64,000 nucleotides of DNA from Sinorhizobium terangae (GTDB lineage Bacteria; Pseudomonadota; Alphaproteobacteria; Rhizobiales; Rhizobiaceae). The stretch is from positions 744,001 through 808,000 of the forward strand of contig NZ_CP121659.1 in NCBI RefSeq assembly GCF_029714365.1. The letters run 5' to 3'. The position numbers were made by a program, and so were the translations under genes. Every line of letters starts with the position of its first letter. Positions within the stretch are counted from its first letter, which is position 1. This document shows, in pieces, positions 27,610 through 36,567 of the stretch. Below the pieces are notes generated by a model. The model searched no databases, was not told where the DNA came from, and saw nothing but the letters and a program-made list of their open reading frames with translations.

Positions 27610-27622
27610 CCTCAGTTTGAGG
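27610..27622. promoter_or_regulatory. Second CCTCA-N3-TGAGG dyad ahead of the MFS gene
   Basis: CCTCA, GTT, TGAGG forms a perfect short dyad 26 bases after the centre of the previous site. It has the same CTCA-N3-TGAG core as the nadA operator but lacks the ATTATG arms, so it is a weaker candidate. Confidence 0.35.
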
Positions 27623-27660
27623 GGACATAGCCATGGCCCCTCATCGATCGGAGCTCATCC

Positions 27661-28899
27661 ATGTCCGCCGTTTCTGCCACCGCAACCCGTGTCTCCGAGC
27701 GCAGCAGCCTGCCGTGGCTGATCATCGCCGCCGGTTCCGTGATCGCGATGCTCACCTTCGGTCCGCGCTCCGCCATGGGCTTCTTCCAGTTGCCGATGCT
27801 TGCCGACACGGGCTGGGATCGAACGACGTTCGGCCTCGCAATGGCGCTCCAGAATCTCTGCTGGGGGCTTGGTCAACCGTTCTTCGGGGCGATAGCCGAC
27901 AAGTTCGGCACCTGGCGCGTGCTGGCGCTGTCCGGGCTCATCTATGCGGCGGGTCTCACAATCATGGCCTTTGCCAATGCGCCGATCTGGCTGCATATCG
28001 GCGGCGGCGTGCTGGTCGGTTTCGGCGTTGCGTCCGGTTCCTTCGGCATCGTGCTTTCCGCCTTCGCCCGCAATGTCGCGCCGGAGCAGCGTTCGCTCGC
28101 CTTCGGTATCGGCACGGCGGCCGGCTCGGCCGGCATGTTCCTGTTCGCGCCGCTGAGCCAGGGACTGATTTCCGCCTTTGGCTGGTCCGACAGCCTGGTC
28201 TATCTCGGCGTGCTGATGCTGCTCGTCCCGCTTGTCGCAATTCCGTTGCGCGGCAACGCGTCTTCCGGCCGCCAGTCGGAAACGCACTACAAGCAGACGG
28301 TTGGCGAGGCCCTGAGGGAAGCAATGGGGCATAGAAGCTATCTGCTGCTGGTTTCGGGCTTCTTCGTTTGTGGCTATCAGGTCGCCTTCATCACCGCCCA
28401 TTTCCCCGCCTATATCGGCGACATCGGCATCGATGCTCGTTATGCGGTGATTGCGCTTGCGCTGATCGGCTTCTTCAACATCATCGGGTCGTTTTCGGCC
28501 GGCATCATCGGCCAGCGCTATTCGAAGCCCTATTTCCTGGCGCTGATCTATCTTGCCCGCTCGGTCGCTGTTACCGCCTTCCTGCTGCTGCCGCAGTCGC
28601 CGGCCTCGGTCATCATCTTCGCCATCGTCATGGGGTTGCTGTGGCTGTCGACCGTGCCGCCGACCAATGGCCTGGTGGCGATCATGTTCGGAACGAGGCA
28701 TCTCGGCCTGCTGGGCGGCATCGTCTTCCTTTCCCACCAGATCGGTTCGTTCCTCGGCGTCTGGATGGGCGGCTACCTCTACGACCGCTTCGGCTCCTAT
28801 GACCCGGTCTGGTGGCTGGGTGTCGCGCTCGGTGTTTTTGCGGCCATCGTCCATTGGCCGATCGAGGAGCGTGGTGTCGCAAGACCGGCGATGGCCTGA
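27661..28899 (+). CDS. MFS transporter, candidate NAD-precursor carrier
   Basis: 412 aa with GGAG 7 bases before ATG 27661. About 12 membrane segments in two halves are evident, with the MFS loop 2-3 motif GAIADKFGTWRV and a central soluble loop near residues 195-220. It resembles the CynX/NimT and oxalate/formate-like MFS branches, and the substrate cannot be read from sequence. Its promoter region carries one near-identical and one weaker copy of the NadQ dyad found before nadABC, 165 bases downstream. Regulation with NAD synthesis suggests import of a pyridine precursor such as nicotinate or quinolinate, which is inference. Confidence 0.88.
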   Translation: MSAVSATATRVSERSSLPWLIIAAGSVIAMLTFGPRSAMGFFQLPMLADTGWDRTTFGLAMALQNLCWGLGQPFFGAIADKFGTWRVLALSGLIYAAGLTIMAFANAPIWLHIGGGVLVGFGVASGSFGIVLSAFARNVAPEQRSLAFGIGTAAGSAGMFLFAPLSQGLISAFGWSDSLVYLGVLMLLVPLVAIPLRGNASSGRQSETHYKQTVGEALREAMGHRSYLLLVSGFFVCGYQVAFITAHFPAYIGDIGIDARYAVIALALIGFFNIIGSFSAGIIGQRYSKPYFLALIYLARSVAVTAFLLLPQSPASVIIFAIVMGLLWLSTVPPTNGLVAIMFGTRHLGLLGGIVFLSHQIGSFLGVWMGGYLYDRFGSYDPVWWLGVALGVFAAIVHWPIEERGVARPAMA

Positions 28900-29001
28900 C
28901 CGGCGACAATACCGGTGCGCCCGAAAAGGGCGCATCCTCCTTGAAATCTGTCACAAAACTTTCTAAATCAGTCGCCGCGGCTTGGCCGCTTTTGTTTTGG
29001 C

Positions 29002-29030
29002 CCAATTATGCTCAATATGAGCATAATTGG
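29002..29030. promoter_or_regulatory. NadQ operator, perfect 29-bp palindrome before nadA
   Basis: The left arm CCAATTATGCTCA (29002-29014) and the right arm TGAGCATAATTGG (29018-29030) are perfectly complementary around ATA. It lies 35 bases before the nadA start. Comparative genomics of NAD metabolism assigns nadABC of Rhizobiales to the regulator NadQ, and a nadQ gene is present at 33495-34475. Confidence 0.87.
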
Positions 29031-29064
29031 AAACCGCCGGGAACGGCGGGAGAGGAGAAGCCCG

Positions 29065-30144
29065 ATGAGCAATCTTGACCTTCGCGCGGACGCAACGCCA
29101 GTCCCGGCATTCGTCAGCGCGGCCGCGCGCTTCGATGTCATCGAAAAGCCGGACCTCGCCTACACGCCAGCGATCGCCCGCGAAACCGCGCATCTTTACG
29201 AGAAGGTCAAGGATTTCATCCCGGCCATCGAGTGGCCCGCCTATGCGCCCTATGTTCATGCGATCAATCGGCTGAAGAAGGAGCGCAACGCCGTCATTCT
29301 GGCGCACAACTACCAGACGCCCGATATTTTCCATTGCGTTGCCGACATCGTCGGGGATTCGCTGCAGCTCGCGCGCGACGCCACCAAGGTGGACGCCGAA
29401 ATCATCGTCCAGTGCGGCGTGCATTTCATGGCTGAGACCTCGAAGCTGCTCAACCCGGAAAAGACCGTACTGATCCCGGATGCCAAGGCCGGCTGCTCGT
29501 TGTCCGAATCGATCACCGGCGCGGATGTACGCCTGCTCAAGCAGCGTTATCCCGGCGTGCCGGTCGTCACCTACGTCAACACCTCGGCGGAAGTGAAGGC
29601 GGAGACCGACATCTGCTGCACGTCATCCAACGTGCTGGCGGTCGTCGAGAGCCTGGAGTCCGACACCGTCCTCTGCATTCCCGACGAATACCTGGCGATG
29701 AATGTCGCGCGCCAGACGAACAAGAAGATCCTCACCTGGAAGGGCCATTGCGAGGTCCATGAACGTTTCACCGCGGCGGAACTCCTCGCTTATAAGGAGG
29801 CCAATCCGGGCATCGAGATCATCGGCCATCCGGAATGCCACCCGGACGTCATCGCCGTCTGCGATTTCGCCGGCTCCACCTCGGGCATGATCAATTACGT
29901 CAAGGACAAGCAGCCGCAAAAGGTACTTCTCGTCACCGAATGCTCCATGGCTTCCAATATCCAGGCGGAAGTCGAGGGCGTCAATTTCGTCAAGCCCTGC
30001 AACCTCTGTCCGCACATGAAGCGCATCACGCTGCCGAAGATCCTCGACAGCCTGCTCACCATGACGGAAGAGGTTCTGGTCGATCCGGCGATCGCCGGCC
30101 GCGCACGCCTTGCGGTCGAGCGCATGGTGAACCTCAAGCAGTAA
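29065..30144 (+). CDS. nadA: Quinolinate synthase
   Basis: 359 aa from ATG 29065 with AGAGGAGAAG upstream. The frame that begins at 29008 starts inside the operator and is rejected. NadA condenses iminoaspartate from NadB with dihydroxyacetone phosphate to quinolinate using a [4Fe-4S] cluster. Candidate cluster cysteines are C117 in [10 protein letters not shown]185 in CCTSSNV and C315 in [19 protein letters not shown] and GHPECHP are further family motifs. First gene of nadABC. The oxygen-sensitive cluster makes a link to ygfZ, in the nadQ operon, of interest. Confidence 0.96.
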   Translation: MSNLDLRADATPVPAFVSAAARFDVIEKPDLAYTPAIARETAHLYEKVKDFIPAIEWPAYAPYVHAINRLKKERNAVILAHNYQTPDIFHCVADIVGDSLQLARDATKVDAEIIVQCGVHFMAETSKLLNPEKTVLIPDAKAGCSLSESITGADVRLLKQRYPGVPVVTYVNTSAEVKAETDICCTSSNVLAVVESLESDTVLCIPDEYLAMNVARQTNKKILTWKGHCEVHERFTAAELLAYKEANPGIEIIGHPECHPDVIAVCDFAGSTSGMINYVKDKQPQKVLLVTECSMASNIQAEVEGVNFVKPCNLCPHMKRITLPKILDSLLTMTEEVLVDPAIAGRARLAVERMVNLKQ

Positions 30145-30201
30145 TCGATGCCCGGGCCTCGGCTCGGCACCCATGCATGCGGTTGGAGGAGCTACCGAAC
30201 C

Positions 30202-31800
30202 ATGCTGAAAGACCATTTTCGCCCGCAATCTTTCAACGGCATTGATGACATAGTCATCGTCGGCGGCGGGCTCGCCGGGCTCTTCTGCGCACTGAAGCTG
30301 GCGCCGCGTCCCGTGACCATCCTTGCCGCCGCCCCGATCGGCCACGGCGCCTCGTCTGCCTGGGCGCAAGGCGGCATCGCTGCCGCGATGAGCCCGGGCG
30401 ACACATTCGAGAAGCACGTCGCCGATACGGTCACGGCCGGTGCCGGGATCGTCGACGAGAAGATGACGCGGATGATGGTCGCCGAGGGGCCGGCGCGCAT
30501 TCACGACCTCCTCGAATACGGCGTACCCTTCGATCGCGATCTGGAAGGCAAGCTCCTGCTTTCGCGCGAGGCGGCGCATTCCGAGCGGCGTATCGTTCGC
30601 GTCAGGGGCGACATGGCCGGCAAGGCGATCATGGAAGCGCTGATCGCCGCCGTGCGCAGGACCCCGTCGATCCGCATCATCGAAGGCTATGTGGTCGAGG
30701 AACTGGTGCGCGAGGGGCGCTTCATCTCGGGTGTCGTCGCAAGGCCGGATGCCGGCCAGTCGAAGACCCGCGTTTCCTTCCCGGCCCGTGCCGTCGTTCT
30801 TTGCTCCGGCGGCATCGGGCATCTCTACGCCGTCACGACCAATCCGTGGGAGGCCTGCGGCCAGGGTGTCGGCATGGCCGCGCGAGCAGGCGCCATCATC
30901 GCCGACCCGGAATTCGTCCAGTTCCATCCTACCGCGATCAATATCGGCAAGGACCCGGCGCCCTTGGCTACGGAAGCACTGCGCGGCGATGGCGCCGTGC
31001 TTGTCAATTCCGCAGGTCATCGTTTCATGCTCGACATTCATCCCGACGGCGAACTCGCGCCGCGGGATATCGTCTCGCGTGGCGTTTTCGCCGAGGTGCA
31101 GGCCGGACGCGGCGCCTTCCTCGATTGCACCAAGGCGGTCGGCAAACATTTCCCGGAGATGTTCCCGACCGTATACGCCTCCTGCCTTGCGGCCAGTATC
31201 GACCCGGTGACGCAACCGATCCCGGTCGTCCCCGCAGTTCACTATCACATGGGCGGTGTGTTGACCGACGGCCAGGGCCGCACCTCGATCGATGGTCTCT
31301 GGGCAGCGGGCGAGGTGACCTCAACCGGCGTTCACGGCGCCAACCGCCTTGCTTCCAATTCGTTGCTGGAGGCCGTTGTCTTCGCCGCGCGCATTGCGGA
31401 AAGCATCAAGGGCACATTGCCGGCGCCGAAGCTCACCGAGTGGGGCGACGACGCCGGCGAGAACGACGATCCGGTGACGGTCGAGGACAGCCCTCCGTTC
31501 AAGGTCCTGCGCAGCCTGATGAGCGAGTGTGTCGGCGTTGTCCGCACGCGCGAGAGCCTGACGCGGGCAATCCGCGAGATTGCGGCGCTGGAGCGCGCCA
31601 ACAACCGCCTGCGCTTCGCCAACATCATCACCACCGCCAAGCTCATCGCCGTCGCAGCCCTTCAACGCACCGAGAGCCGCGGAGGTCATTTCCGCGCCGA
31701 CTGCCCGTCCGAACGCGCGGAATGGCAGCGGCGCACGTATCTGACGCTGGCGCAGGCCGAGCGCCTGGCCGCAGAAGTGGCCGAGACCGAGCCGGCGTGA
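30202..31800 (+). CDS. nadB: L-aspartate oxidase
   Basis: 532 aa from ATG 30202 with GGAGGAG upstream. This FAD flavoprotein oxidises L-aspartate to iminoaspartate, the unstable substrate of NadA. The N-terminal dinucleotide motif [17 protein letters not shown], the [13 protein letters not shown] segment, HFHPT-like QFHPTAIN, and [10 protein letters not shown] with the active-site residues are in order, followed by a C-terminal helical domain. It sits 57 bases after nadA and 58 before nadC, consistent with one transcript. Oxygen as electron acceptor gives hydrogen peroxide. Confidence 0.96.
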   Translation: MLKDHFRPQSFNGIDDIVIVGGGLAGLFCALKLAPRPVTILAAAPIGHGASSAWAQGGIAAAMSPGDTFEKHVADTVTAGAGIVDEKMTRMMVAEGPARIHDLLEYGVPFDRDLEGKLLLSREAAHSERRIVRVRGDMAGKAIMEALIAAVRRTPSIRIIEGYVVEELVREGRFISGVVARPDAGQSKTRVSFPARAVVLCSGGIGHLYAVTTNPWEACGQGVGMAARAGAIIADPEFVQFHPTAINIGKDPAPLATEALRGDGAVLVNSAGHRFMLDIHPDGELAPRDIVSRGVFAEVQAGRGAFLDCTKAVGKHFPEMFPTVYASCLAASIDPVTQPIPVVPAVHYHMGGVLTDGQGRTSIDGLWAAGEVTSTGVHGANRLASNSLLEAVVFAARIAESIKGTLPAPKLTEWGDDAGENDDPVTVEDSPPFKVLRSLMSECVGVVRTRESLTRAIREIAALERANNRLRFANIITTAKLIAVAALQRTESRGGHFRADCPSERAEWQRRTYLTLAQAERLAAEVAETEPA

Positions 31801-31858
31801 CGCCGGGTATCCGCGATCGTTATATCGTTATGATGACATCCCGACAGGAGCCAAGCCC

Positions 31859-32761
31859 ATGACTGCCGCGCTACGCCCGGAACTGCCCGCACTCATGGTC
31901 GAAGACCAGGTGAGAGCCGCCCTCCTGGAGGATCTCGGCCGCGCCGGCGATATCACGACGCTATCGACGATCGGTCCGGATATGACGGCATCGGCGGACA
32001 TGCGCGCTCGCGATGCGGGTGTCGTCGCCGGGCTGGACCTGGCAAGGACGGCATTTCGGCTGGTCGATCCGTCGATCCGCTTCGACGCGCTCGCTGCCGA
32101 CGGCGATCGCGTCGCGCCCGGCGCCGCCATTGCGCGGATATCCGGCCGTGCAAGGGGGCTGCTGTCCGCTGAGCGCGTTGCCCTCAATTTCCTCATGCAT
32201 CTCTCCGGGATCGCCAGCTACACCGCGAAGTTCGCCGATGAGATCGCGCATACGACCGCCAAGGTCTGCTGTACCCGCAAGACCATCCCCGGCCTGCGTG
32301 CGCTGGAGAAATACGCTGTCCGCCTCGGCGGCGGCTCTAATCATCGCTATGGCCTCGACGACGCTGTGCTGATCAAGGACAATCACATCGCTGTTTCCGG
32401 CGGTGTAGCCGGCGCGATTCGTGCCGCACGCGCCTATTGCGGCCATCTCGTCAAGGTGGAGGTCGAGGTCGATGGGCTTGCGCAGATGAGCGAGGCGCTG
32501 ACTGCTGCGCCGGACGTGATCCTGCTTGACAACATGAGACCGGAGATGCTGCGCGAGGCCGTTGCGGTCAATTCCGAACACTGGAAGCTTGGCCCGGCCG
32601 ACTATGCCGCCGACCCGCGCCGTACGCGGCTCGAGGCGTCGGGCAATGTCAAGATCGACACGATCCGGGCAATCGCCGAGACAGGCGTCGACTACATCTC
32701 GACTTCGAAGATCACCATGGCGGCGCCGACGCTCGATATTGGGCTCGACGTGACGATCTGA
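31859..32761 (+). CDS. nadC: Nicotinate-nucleotide pyrophosphorylase (quinolinate phosphoribosyltransferase)
   Basis: 300 aa with AGGAG before ATG 31859. NadC joins quinolinate to PRPP with loss of CO2 to give nicotinate mononucleotide. Family motifs are visible: EDLGRAGDITT, ERVALNFLMHLSGIAS, CTRKTIPGLRALEKYAV, GGGSNHRYGLDD, and the C-terminal EASGNVKIDTIRAIAETGVD that binds the phosphate. Length is normal. Last gene of the nadABC operon, followed by a dispersed palindromic repeat. Confidence 0.96.
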   Translation: MTAALRPELPALMVEDQVRAALLEDLGRAGDITTLSTIGPDMTASADMRARDAGVVAGLDLARTAFRLVDPSIRFDALAADGDRVAPGAAIARISGRARGLLSAERVALNFLMHLSGIASYTAKFADEIAHTTAKVCCTRKTIPGLRALEKYAVRLGGGSNHRYGLDDAVLIKDNHIAVSGGVAGAIRAARAYCGHLVKVEVEVDGLAQMSEALTAAPDVILLDNMRPEMLREAVAVNSEHWKLGPADYAADPRRTRLEASGNVKIDTIRAIAETGVDYISTSKITMAAPTLDIGLDVTI

Positions 32762-32805
32762 GCAATTCCAGGAAAAGTGTGTAACGGTTTTCCGTCCGGA
32801 GTTGC
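32762..32805. repeat. Dispersed palindromic repeat after nadC
   Basis: GCAATTCC (32762-32769) and GGAGTTGC (32798-32805) are outer arms with one mismatch-type pair, and GGAAAA/TTTTCC is an inner stem. I recognise this GGAAAAGTG...CGGTTTTCCGTCCGG pattern as a common intergenic repeat of rhizobial genomes. It begins one base after the nadC stop and can fold as a transcript end. Confidence 0.65.
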
Positions 32806-32953
32806 GCAAGTTCAAAAAATTGGCGCGCAGTTCGCCGCCGGGCGCTCGCATGCGCCGAAATCATCAACCACAACTCTTCCGCGCTCGCGTGGAACGACAT
32901 TACCATCCGCGCGTTGATTTCTCTTTGCCCGTGAGCGAGGAGGGATTTTGGTG

Positions 32954-33484
32954 ATGATCAGAACATTAGCCGTCGTTGCGCTGGCCGTCGGCGCGACAAC
33001 CACTGTGCCTGCGATCGCATCTGCGCAAGAGTCATCGCAGACCGCCGTCGCGAATTTCATCGGCAAGGACGGCAAGGAGACGGGCCGAGCCGCGCTGACC
33101 GCGGCCGGAAAAGGGGTGCTGATCGAAATGGAGGTCACCGGCCTGCCAAAAGACACCTGGGTTGCCTTCCATGTTCACGAAGTCGGAAGCTGCGACCCAG
33201 CCGGCGGCTTCGAGTCGGCGGGCAAGCATTTTGCCGGCGAGGATGCGAACGCCGAGCATGGATTCCTGGCGGCAAAAGGCCCGCATGCAGGCGATATGCC
33301 GAACCAGTATGTCGGCGACGACGGGACTCTGCGCGCGCAGGTGTTCAACAGCTTCGTCTCTCTCGACGACAAGGGTACCGCCATTCGTGGCCGCGCCTTG
33401 ATGATCCATGCGCACTCCGATGACAACCGCAGCCAACCGGCGGGCGACGCGGGTGACCGGCTGGCTTGTGCCATCATCAAGTAG
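32954..33484 (+). CDS. sodC: Periplasmic Cu/Zn superoxide dismutase
   Basis: 176 aa from ATG 32954. GTG 32951 and TTG 32948 also follow GAGGAGGG and cannot be excluded. A Sec signal peptide ends at AIASA (residue 24). Copper ligands H73 and H75 lie in FHVHEVGSC with the disulphide Cys80. The zinc loop supplies His and Asp in KHFAGEDANAEHGFL and GPHAGDMPN, and MIHAHSDD and DRLACAIIK complete the copper site and disulphide. All key residues are present. It converts superoxide in the periplasm. It follows nadC and converges on nadQ with 10 bases between. Confidence 0.94.
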   Translation: MIRTLAVVALAVGATTTVPAIASAQESSQTAVANFIGKDGKETGRAALTAAGKGVLIEMEVTGLPKDTWVAFHVHEVGSCDPAGGFESAGKHFAGEDANAEHGFLAAKGPHAGDMPNQYVGDDGTLRAQVFNSFVSLDDKGTAIRGRALMIHAHSDDNRSQPAGDAGDRLACAIIK

Positions 33485-33494
33485 CCTGCTGTTC

Positions 33495-34475
33495 TCACCG
33501 CCCGCCGACTTTCAGACCGGGTGCAGGCCGCTCGTCCAGGATCTGCCGGCGGAAGCGGAAAAGCGCGGCCGGCCGCCCGCCTGTGGAGGCAAGCGTTCCA
33601 CCGGTCGGCTCGACGAGTTCTGCGCCTTCGACCAACCGTCGGAAGTTCTGCTTGTGCAAGTGACGGCCGGAGATCGCTTCGACGGTTGCCTGCAGATCGG
33701 TGAGCGTGAATTCCGGTGGCATCAGTTCGAACACGACGGGCCGGTATTTGATCTTGCCGCGCAATCTGGCGACCGCCGTGGCGACAATGCGACGGTGGTC
33801 GTGGCGCATCGCCAAGCCGATAGCCGGATTGTCGAGATCGCGGCAATGCCCGTCGATCACCGCCTCGCGTACAAGGCCGGCCTCGTAAAGCAACTCGTAG
33901 CGTTCGAGCACGCGCTCCTCGTCCCAGGGAAAATCGTCAAGGCCGAAGGCGAGGCGAATGCGGGAGCGGCGTTGCGCGGCTGAAGCCGATCGTTCGTCAT
34001 AGGGTGGACTGTTTTCCCAGCGCGCAAGCGCCGGCAGGATCACCTGATCGAGGAGGGCGGGACGCCCCCGCCGCCAGTCCTCCCACGGCAGATAGCCGTA
34101 CCAGTCCCGCCAGTGAGCACCGGCCTCCGCCAACTGCTCATTGTTCTCCGCGTCAGTGCGCGTCAGCGCCAGATAACCGACGGAGACCATGTGCTTGCCT
34201 TCTTCGCCCGGCAGCCGTTGGCGCCCACGGTCTCCGAAGGTGTAGAGCTGTTCGATATATCCAAGCCTGAGAGCGATGCGTTTTTCGACGCGGTCACGCA
34301 GCCCGCTCTCGAAGGTGCGGTGACGCGCCGGATCGAACGGACCGAAGGGCAGGCTGTCGCGCGCGTCGCCATCCGCCTCGCTGACGGCGAGAATATGCGG
34401 GCTGCGGTTGACGACAGCGACGATTGCCGCATTGAGGCCGATCTCGACTGTGACGGCAGGCAAGTCAGTCAGCAT
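33495..34475 (-). CDS. nadQ: NadQ-type NAD-biosynthesis regulator (COG4111, NUDIX-like plus winged helix)
   Basis: 326 aa from ATG 34475, overlapping the upstream phosphatase gene by 11 bases. The N-terminal half resembles a NUDIX fold (VEIGLNAAIVAVVNRSPHILAV opening, split) without an intact NUDIX catalytic box, fitting a sensor rather than a hydrolase. The C-terminal winged helix reads FTLTDLQATVEAISGRHLHKQ, split, then NFRRLVEG, as in NrtR relatives. NadQ is the predicted repressor of nadABC in Rhizobiales. The ligand is not known to me from sequence. It is the last gene of the overlapping run ygfZ-HD-phosphatase-nadQ. Confidence 0.85.
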   Translation of the reverse strand: MLTDLPAVTVEIGLNAAIVAVVNRSPHILAVSEADGDARDSLPFGPFDPARHRTFESGLRDRVEKRIALRLGYIEQLYTFGDRGRQRLPGEEGKHMVSVGYLALTRTDAENNEQLAEAGAHWRDWYGYLPWEDWRRGRPALLDQVILPALARWENSPPYDERSASAAQRRSRIRLAFGLDDFPWDEERVLERYELLYEAGLVREAVIDGHCRDLDNPAIGLAMRHDHRRIVATAVARLRGKIKYRPVVFELMPPEFTLTDLQATVEAISGRHLHKQNFRRLVEGAELVEPTGGTLASTGGRPAALFRFRRQILDERPAPGLKVGGR

Positions 34476-35004
34476 GCCGCGCGCTCTCCGCTCGAGTGGG
34501 GAGCATGAATGGCGCATTGCCGTCGGCGTCGGCGCCGCGGCCGATGGACCGCACGGCATCAACGAGCCTGCCCTTTCGCGATAGTGCCTCGTCGCCGATC
34601 TCCACCAGCCGTGGGTTAGGCGTGGCGTATGGCGAGACGTGCCGCAGGCGTGCAGCGAGGGCGGCATCGTCCTGGTCCGGCTCGACCGCCAGTGCCGCGA
34701 TCAACGCCGCCGCCGGCGAACGAGAAACGCCCATCCAGCAATGGATGAGGAGCGGCCGGGTACGGTCCCAGTTGCGGGCAAAATCAATAATCCGCCGGAC
34801 GTGTTCCTCCTGCGGCGCAATCAGGTCGCCGGTTCCCGCGAAGCTGATGTCGTTGACACCGATCGTCACGTGTTTCGCCCGATCGATGACGGCGGGACGG
34901 TGAAAATCCTGTCCTTTGGCAAGCAGGCTCACCATCTCGCGGCAACCGTGGCGAACGGCCATTTCTGCGATGCGCGCAAGCGGCGAGACGACAATGCCGG
35001 TCAT
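34465..35004 (-). CDS. Protein tyrosine phosphatase-like protein
   Basis: 179 aa. The P-loop LIHCWMGVSRSPAAAL contains Cys-x5-Arg of the cysteine-dependent phosphatases, and a general-acid Asp could be in NDISFAG or GTGDLIAP upstream. The size and fold order fit small dual-specificity/tyrosine phosphatases, though phosphoinositide or nucleotide substrates are possible. It starts immediately after the HD-gene stop (TGAATG) and overlaps nadQ by 11 bases, so all three are translated from one mRNA. Why a phosphatase sits with nadQ is not clear. Confidence 0.83.
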   Translation of the reverse strand: MTGIVVSPLARIAEMAVRHGCREMVSLLAKGQDFHRPAVIDRAKHVTIGVNDISFAGTGDLIAPQEEHVRRIIDFARNWDRTRPLLIHCWMGVSRSPAAALIAALAVEPDQDDAALAARLRHVSPYATPNPRLVEIGDEALSRKGRLVDAVRSIGRGADADGNAPFMLPTRAESARHAD

Positions 35005-35613
35005 TCAGGCTTCCGCCTTTGCCATGGCCCGCTCCCCTTCGAGCGTATTGAACCGTTCGGCAAAGAGCCGCTGCGCTTCGACCGCCGGCAGCGGATCGAT
35101 CAGCAGGGTCTCCCGCGTAATGCCGCGCGGCTGGCCGAAGAACTTGCGGGCCTCTTCCGCCGAGAAACCCGCAAGCTCGGTCGCCTCGAAGTAGGCGGCG
35201 ATGTGATCGGCCTTCTTGATCCGCTCTTTCAGTTCCTTGGGCGTATGAGGCGGCAAGCCGAAGCGCAGGTGTACGGCGCTTTCGAGCCGCTTTTCCACGG
35301 ACTTGTAACCACCGCCGACGACCGCTTTGAACGGTGAAATCATATCGCCGATGACATATTCCGGGGCATCGTGAAGGAGCGCCAACAGGCATTCGTCCGC
35401 ATTGCAGCGGTTGGTCCGACGGAAGATATCCTCGACGATCAGGCTATGCTGGGCAACGGAAAAAGCGTGGTCGCCCGCCGTCTGGCCGTTCCAGCGCGCC
35501 ACGCGGGCAAGTCCGTGGGCAATGTCGGAAAGCTCGACGTCGAGCGGCGACGGATCGAGCAAATCGAGCCGCCGCCCGGAAAGCATACGCTGCCAGGCTC
35601 GCGCATTCGTCAT
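35005..35613 (-). CDS. HD-domain hydrolase (YfbR-like, predicted 5'-nucleotidase)
   Basis: 202 aa. HD metal ligands: AGDHAFSVAQHS, LLALLHDAPEYVIGDM, and ADHIAAYFEATE. The pattern H...HD...D and the EYVxGD motif resemble E. coli YfbR, a 5'-deoxynucleotidase. It overlaps the ygfZ stop (ATGA at 35610) and abuts the phosphatase gene, giving strict translational coupling. A nucleotidase beside an NAD regulator could act on nucleotide or NAD breakdown products, which is inference. Confidence 0.88.
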   Translation of the reverse strand: MTNARAWQRMLSGRRLDLLDPSPLDVELSDIAHGLARVARWNGQTAGDHAFSVAQHSLIVEDIFRRTNRCNADECLLALLHDAPEYVIGDMISPFKAVVGGGYKSVEKRLESAVHLRFGLPPHTPKELKERIKKADHIAAYFEATELAGFSAEEARKFFGQPRGITRETLLIDPLPAVEAQRLFAERFNTLEGERAMAKAEA

Positions 35614-36458
35614 GCGCTTGCCTCGTCCGCCTCGGTCGGGAACGAAAGGCCAGTCCAGCCGGGCAGGGTCAACGTCACGGGCAAGTCACCGGCGAGAATG
35701 GCGTCCCCATTGGCGATCGCCTCGCCGGCCTTGTCTATGCGGACGATCGCAAGGGCGGCTCTATCGCGTACGGTGCCAAGAGCGCCGATCGATCGGCCAT
35801 TGACCGAGATGCTCGCACCCGTCTGCGGAAGCGGCGCTTCACCCGTAACGATCACGACACGGCGGCGCGCTGTGGCGCGGTGCTGCATGCGGGAAATGAC
35901 CTCCTGGCCGACATAGCAGCCCTTCCGGAAGGAGAGTCCGCCATTGAGATCCATCAGGACATCGTGCGGAAAGGCGTCTTGCAAGGCGAAATCGGCGCCC
36001 GAAACGGCAATACCGCCCGCGATTCTAAGCCTCTCGATATCGGCGACCGTTGCATCCGCTCCCTCCATTTCGCGATAGAGGCGGAAAACGGAAAGTCCGG
36101 CCTTTTCAAATCGATAGTCGCGGTAACTCTCCGCCGGTGGTTCCTCGCCGAACACGACCGTGACCGGCGCCGGCGACTGCAGTGAGAGCTCGACTGCGGA
36201 ACGCAATTTATACATGGTCAGCCGCTTCAGCAGCGGCTCGGCCTGGTCGCTCGTCGTCTCCAGCCTAAGCGCGTCGCCATCGCGGGAAATCAGGAAGTCG
36301 AACAGGATCTTGCCCTGCGGCGTCAGCAAGGCGCCGGGACGCGCTTCATCGGCACCGAGCCCGCCGAGGTCGGTGGTGATCAGGTTTTGCAGAAGATCTT
36401 CGGCGTCCTTGCCGGACACGCTGAGGATCGCGCGGTCATCGAGGCAGACCTTTGACAT
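35610..36458 (-). CDS. ygfZ: YgfZ/GcvT-like folate-binding protein
   Basis: 282 aa from ATG 36458 with AGGATTC upstream. The diagnostic KGCYVGQEV motif is present with its essential Cys near residue 210. The N-terminal half shows LLQNLITTDLGGL as in GcvT-fold proteins. YgfZ (COG0354) binds tetrahydrofolate and helps make or repair iron-sulphur clusters in some enzymes. It heads the overlapping operon with the HD gene, the phosphatase and nadQ. NadA carries a 4Fe-4S cluster, so a functional link to NAD synthesis is plausible. Confidence 0.9.
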   Translation of the reverse strand: MSKVCLDDRAILSVSGKDAEDLLQNLITTDLGGLGADEARPGALLTPQGKILFDFLISRDGDALRLETTSDQAEPLLKRLTMYKLRSAVELSLQSPAPVTVVFGEEPPAESYRDYRFEKAGLSVFRLYREMEGADATVADIERLRIAGGIAVSGADFALQDAFPHDVLMDLNGGLSFRKGCYVGQEVISRMQHRATARRRVVIVTGEAPLPQTGASISVNGRSIGALGTVRDRAALAIVRIDKAGEAIANGDAILAGDLPVTLTLPGWTGLSFPTEADEASA

Positions 36459-36567
36459 GGTTCGAATCCTGTTCTCTTTGTCGAAGAGGTAGGATGTTCT
36501 CAGGTCATCGGCAAGCATACCGCCGGGACGGTGCGAGAAAAGTGCTCCGTTCCGGTCGTTGGATCAC

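Noticed and set aside
27655..28935. 426-aa minus-strand frame rich in charged residues
   Set aside because: Antisense to the MFS gene. The charged pattern is the mirror of hydrophobic codons.
29623..31248. 541-aa frame on the minus strand
   Set aside because: Antisense to nadA and nadB, both intact enzymes with complete motifs.
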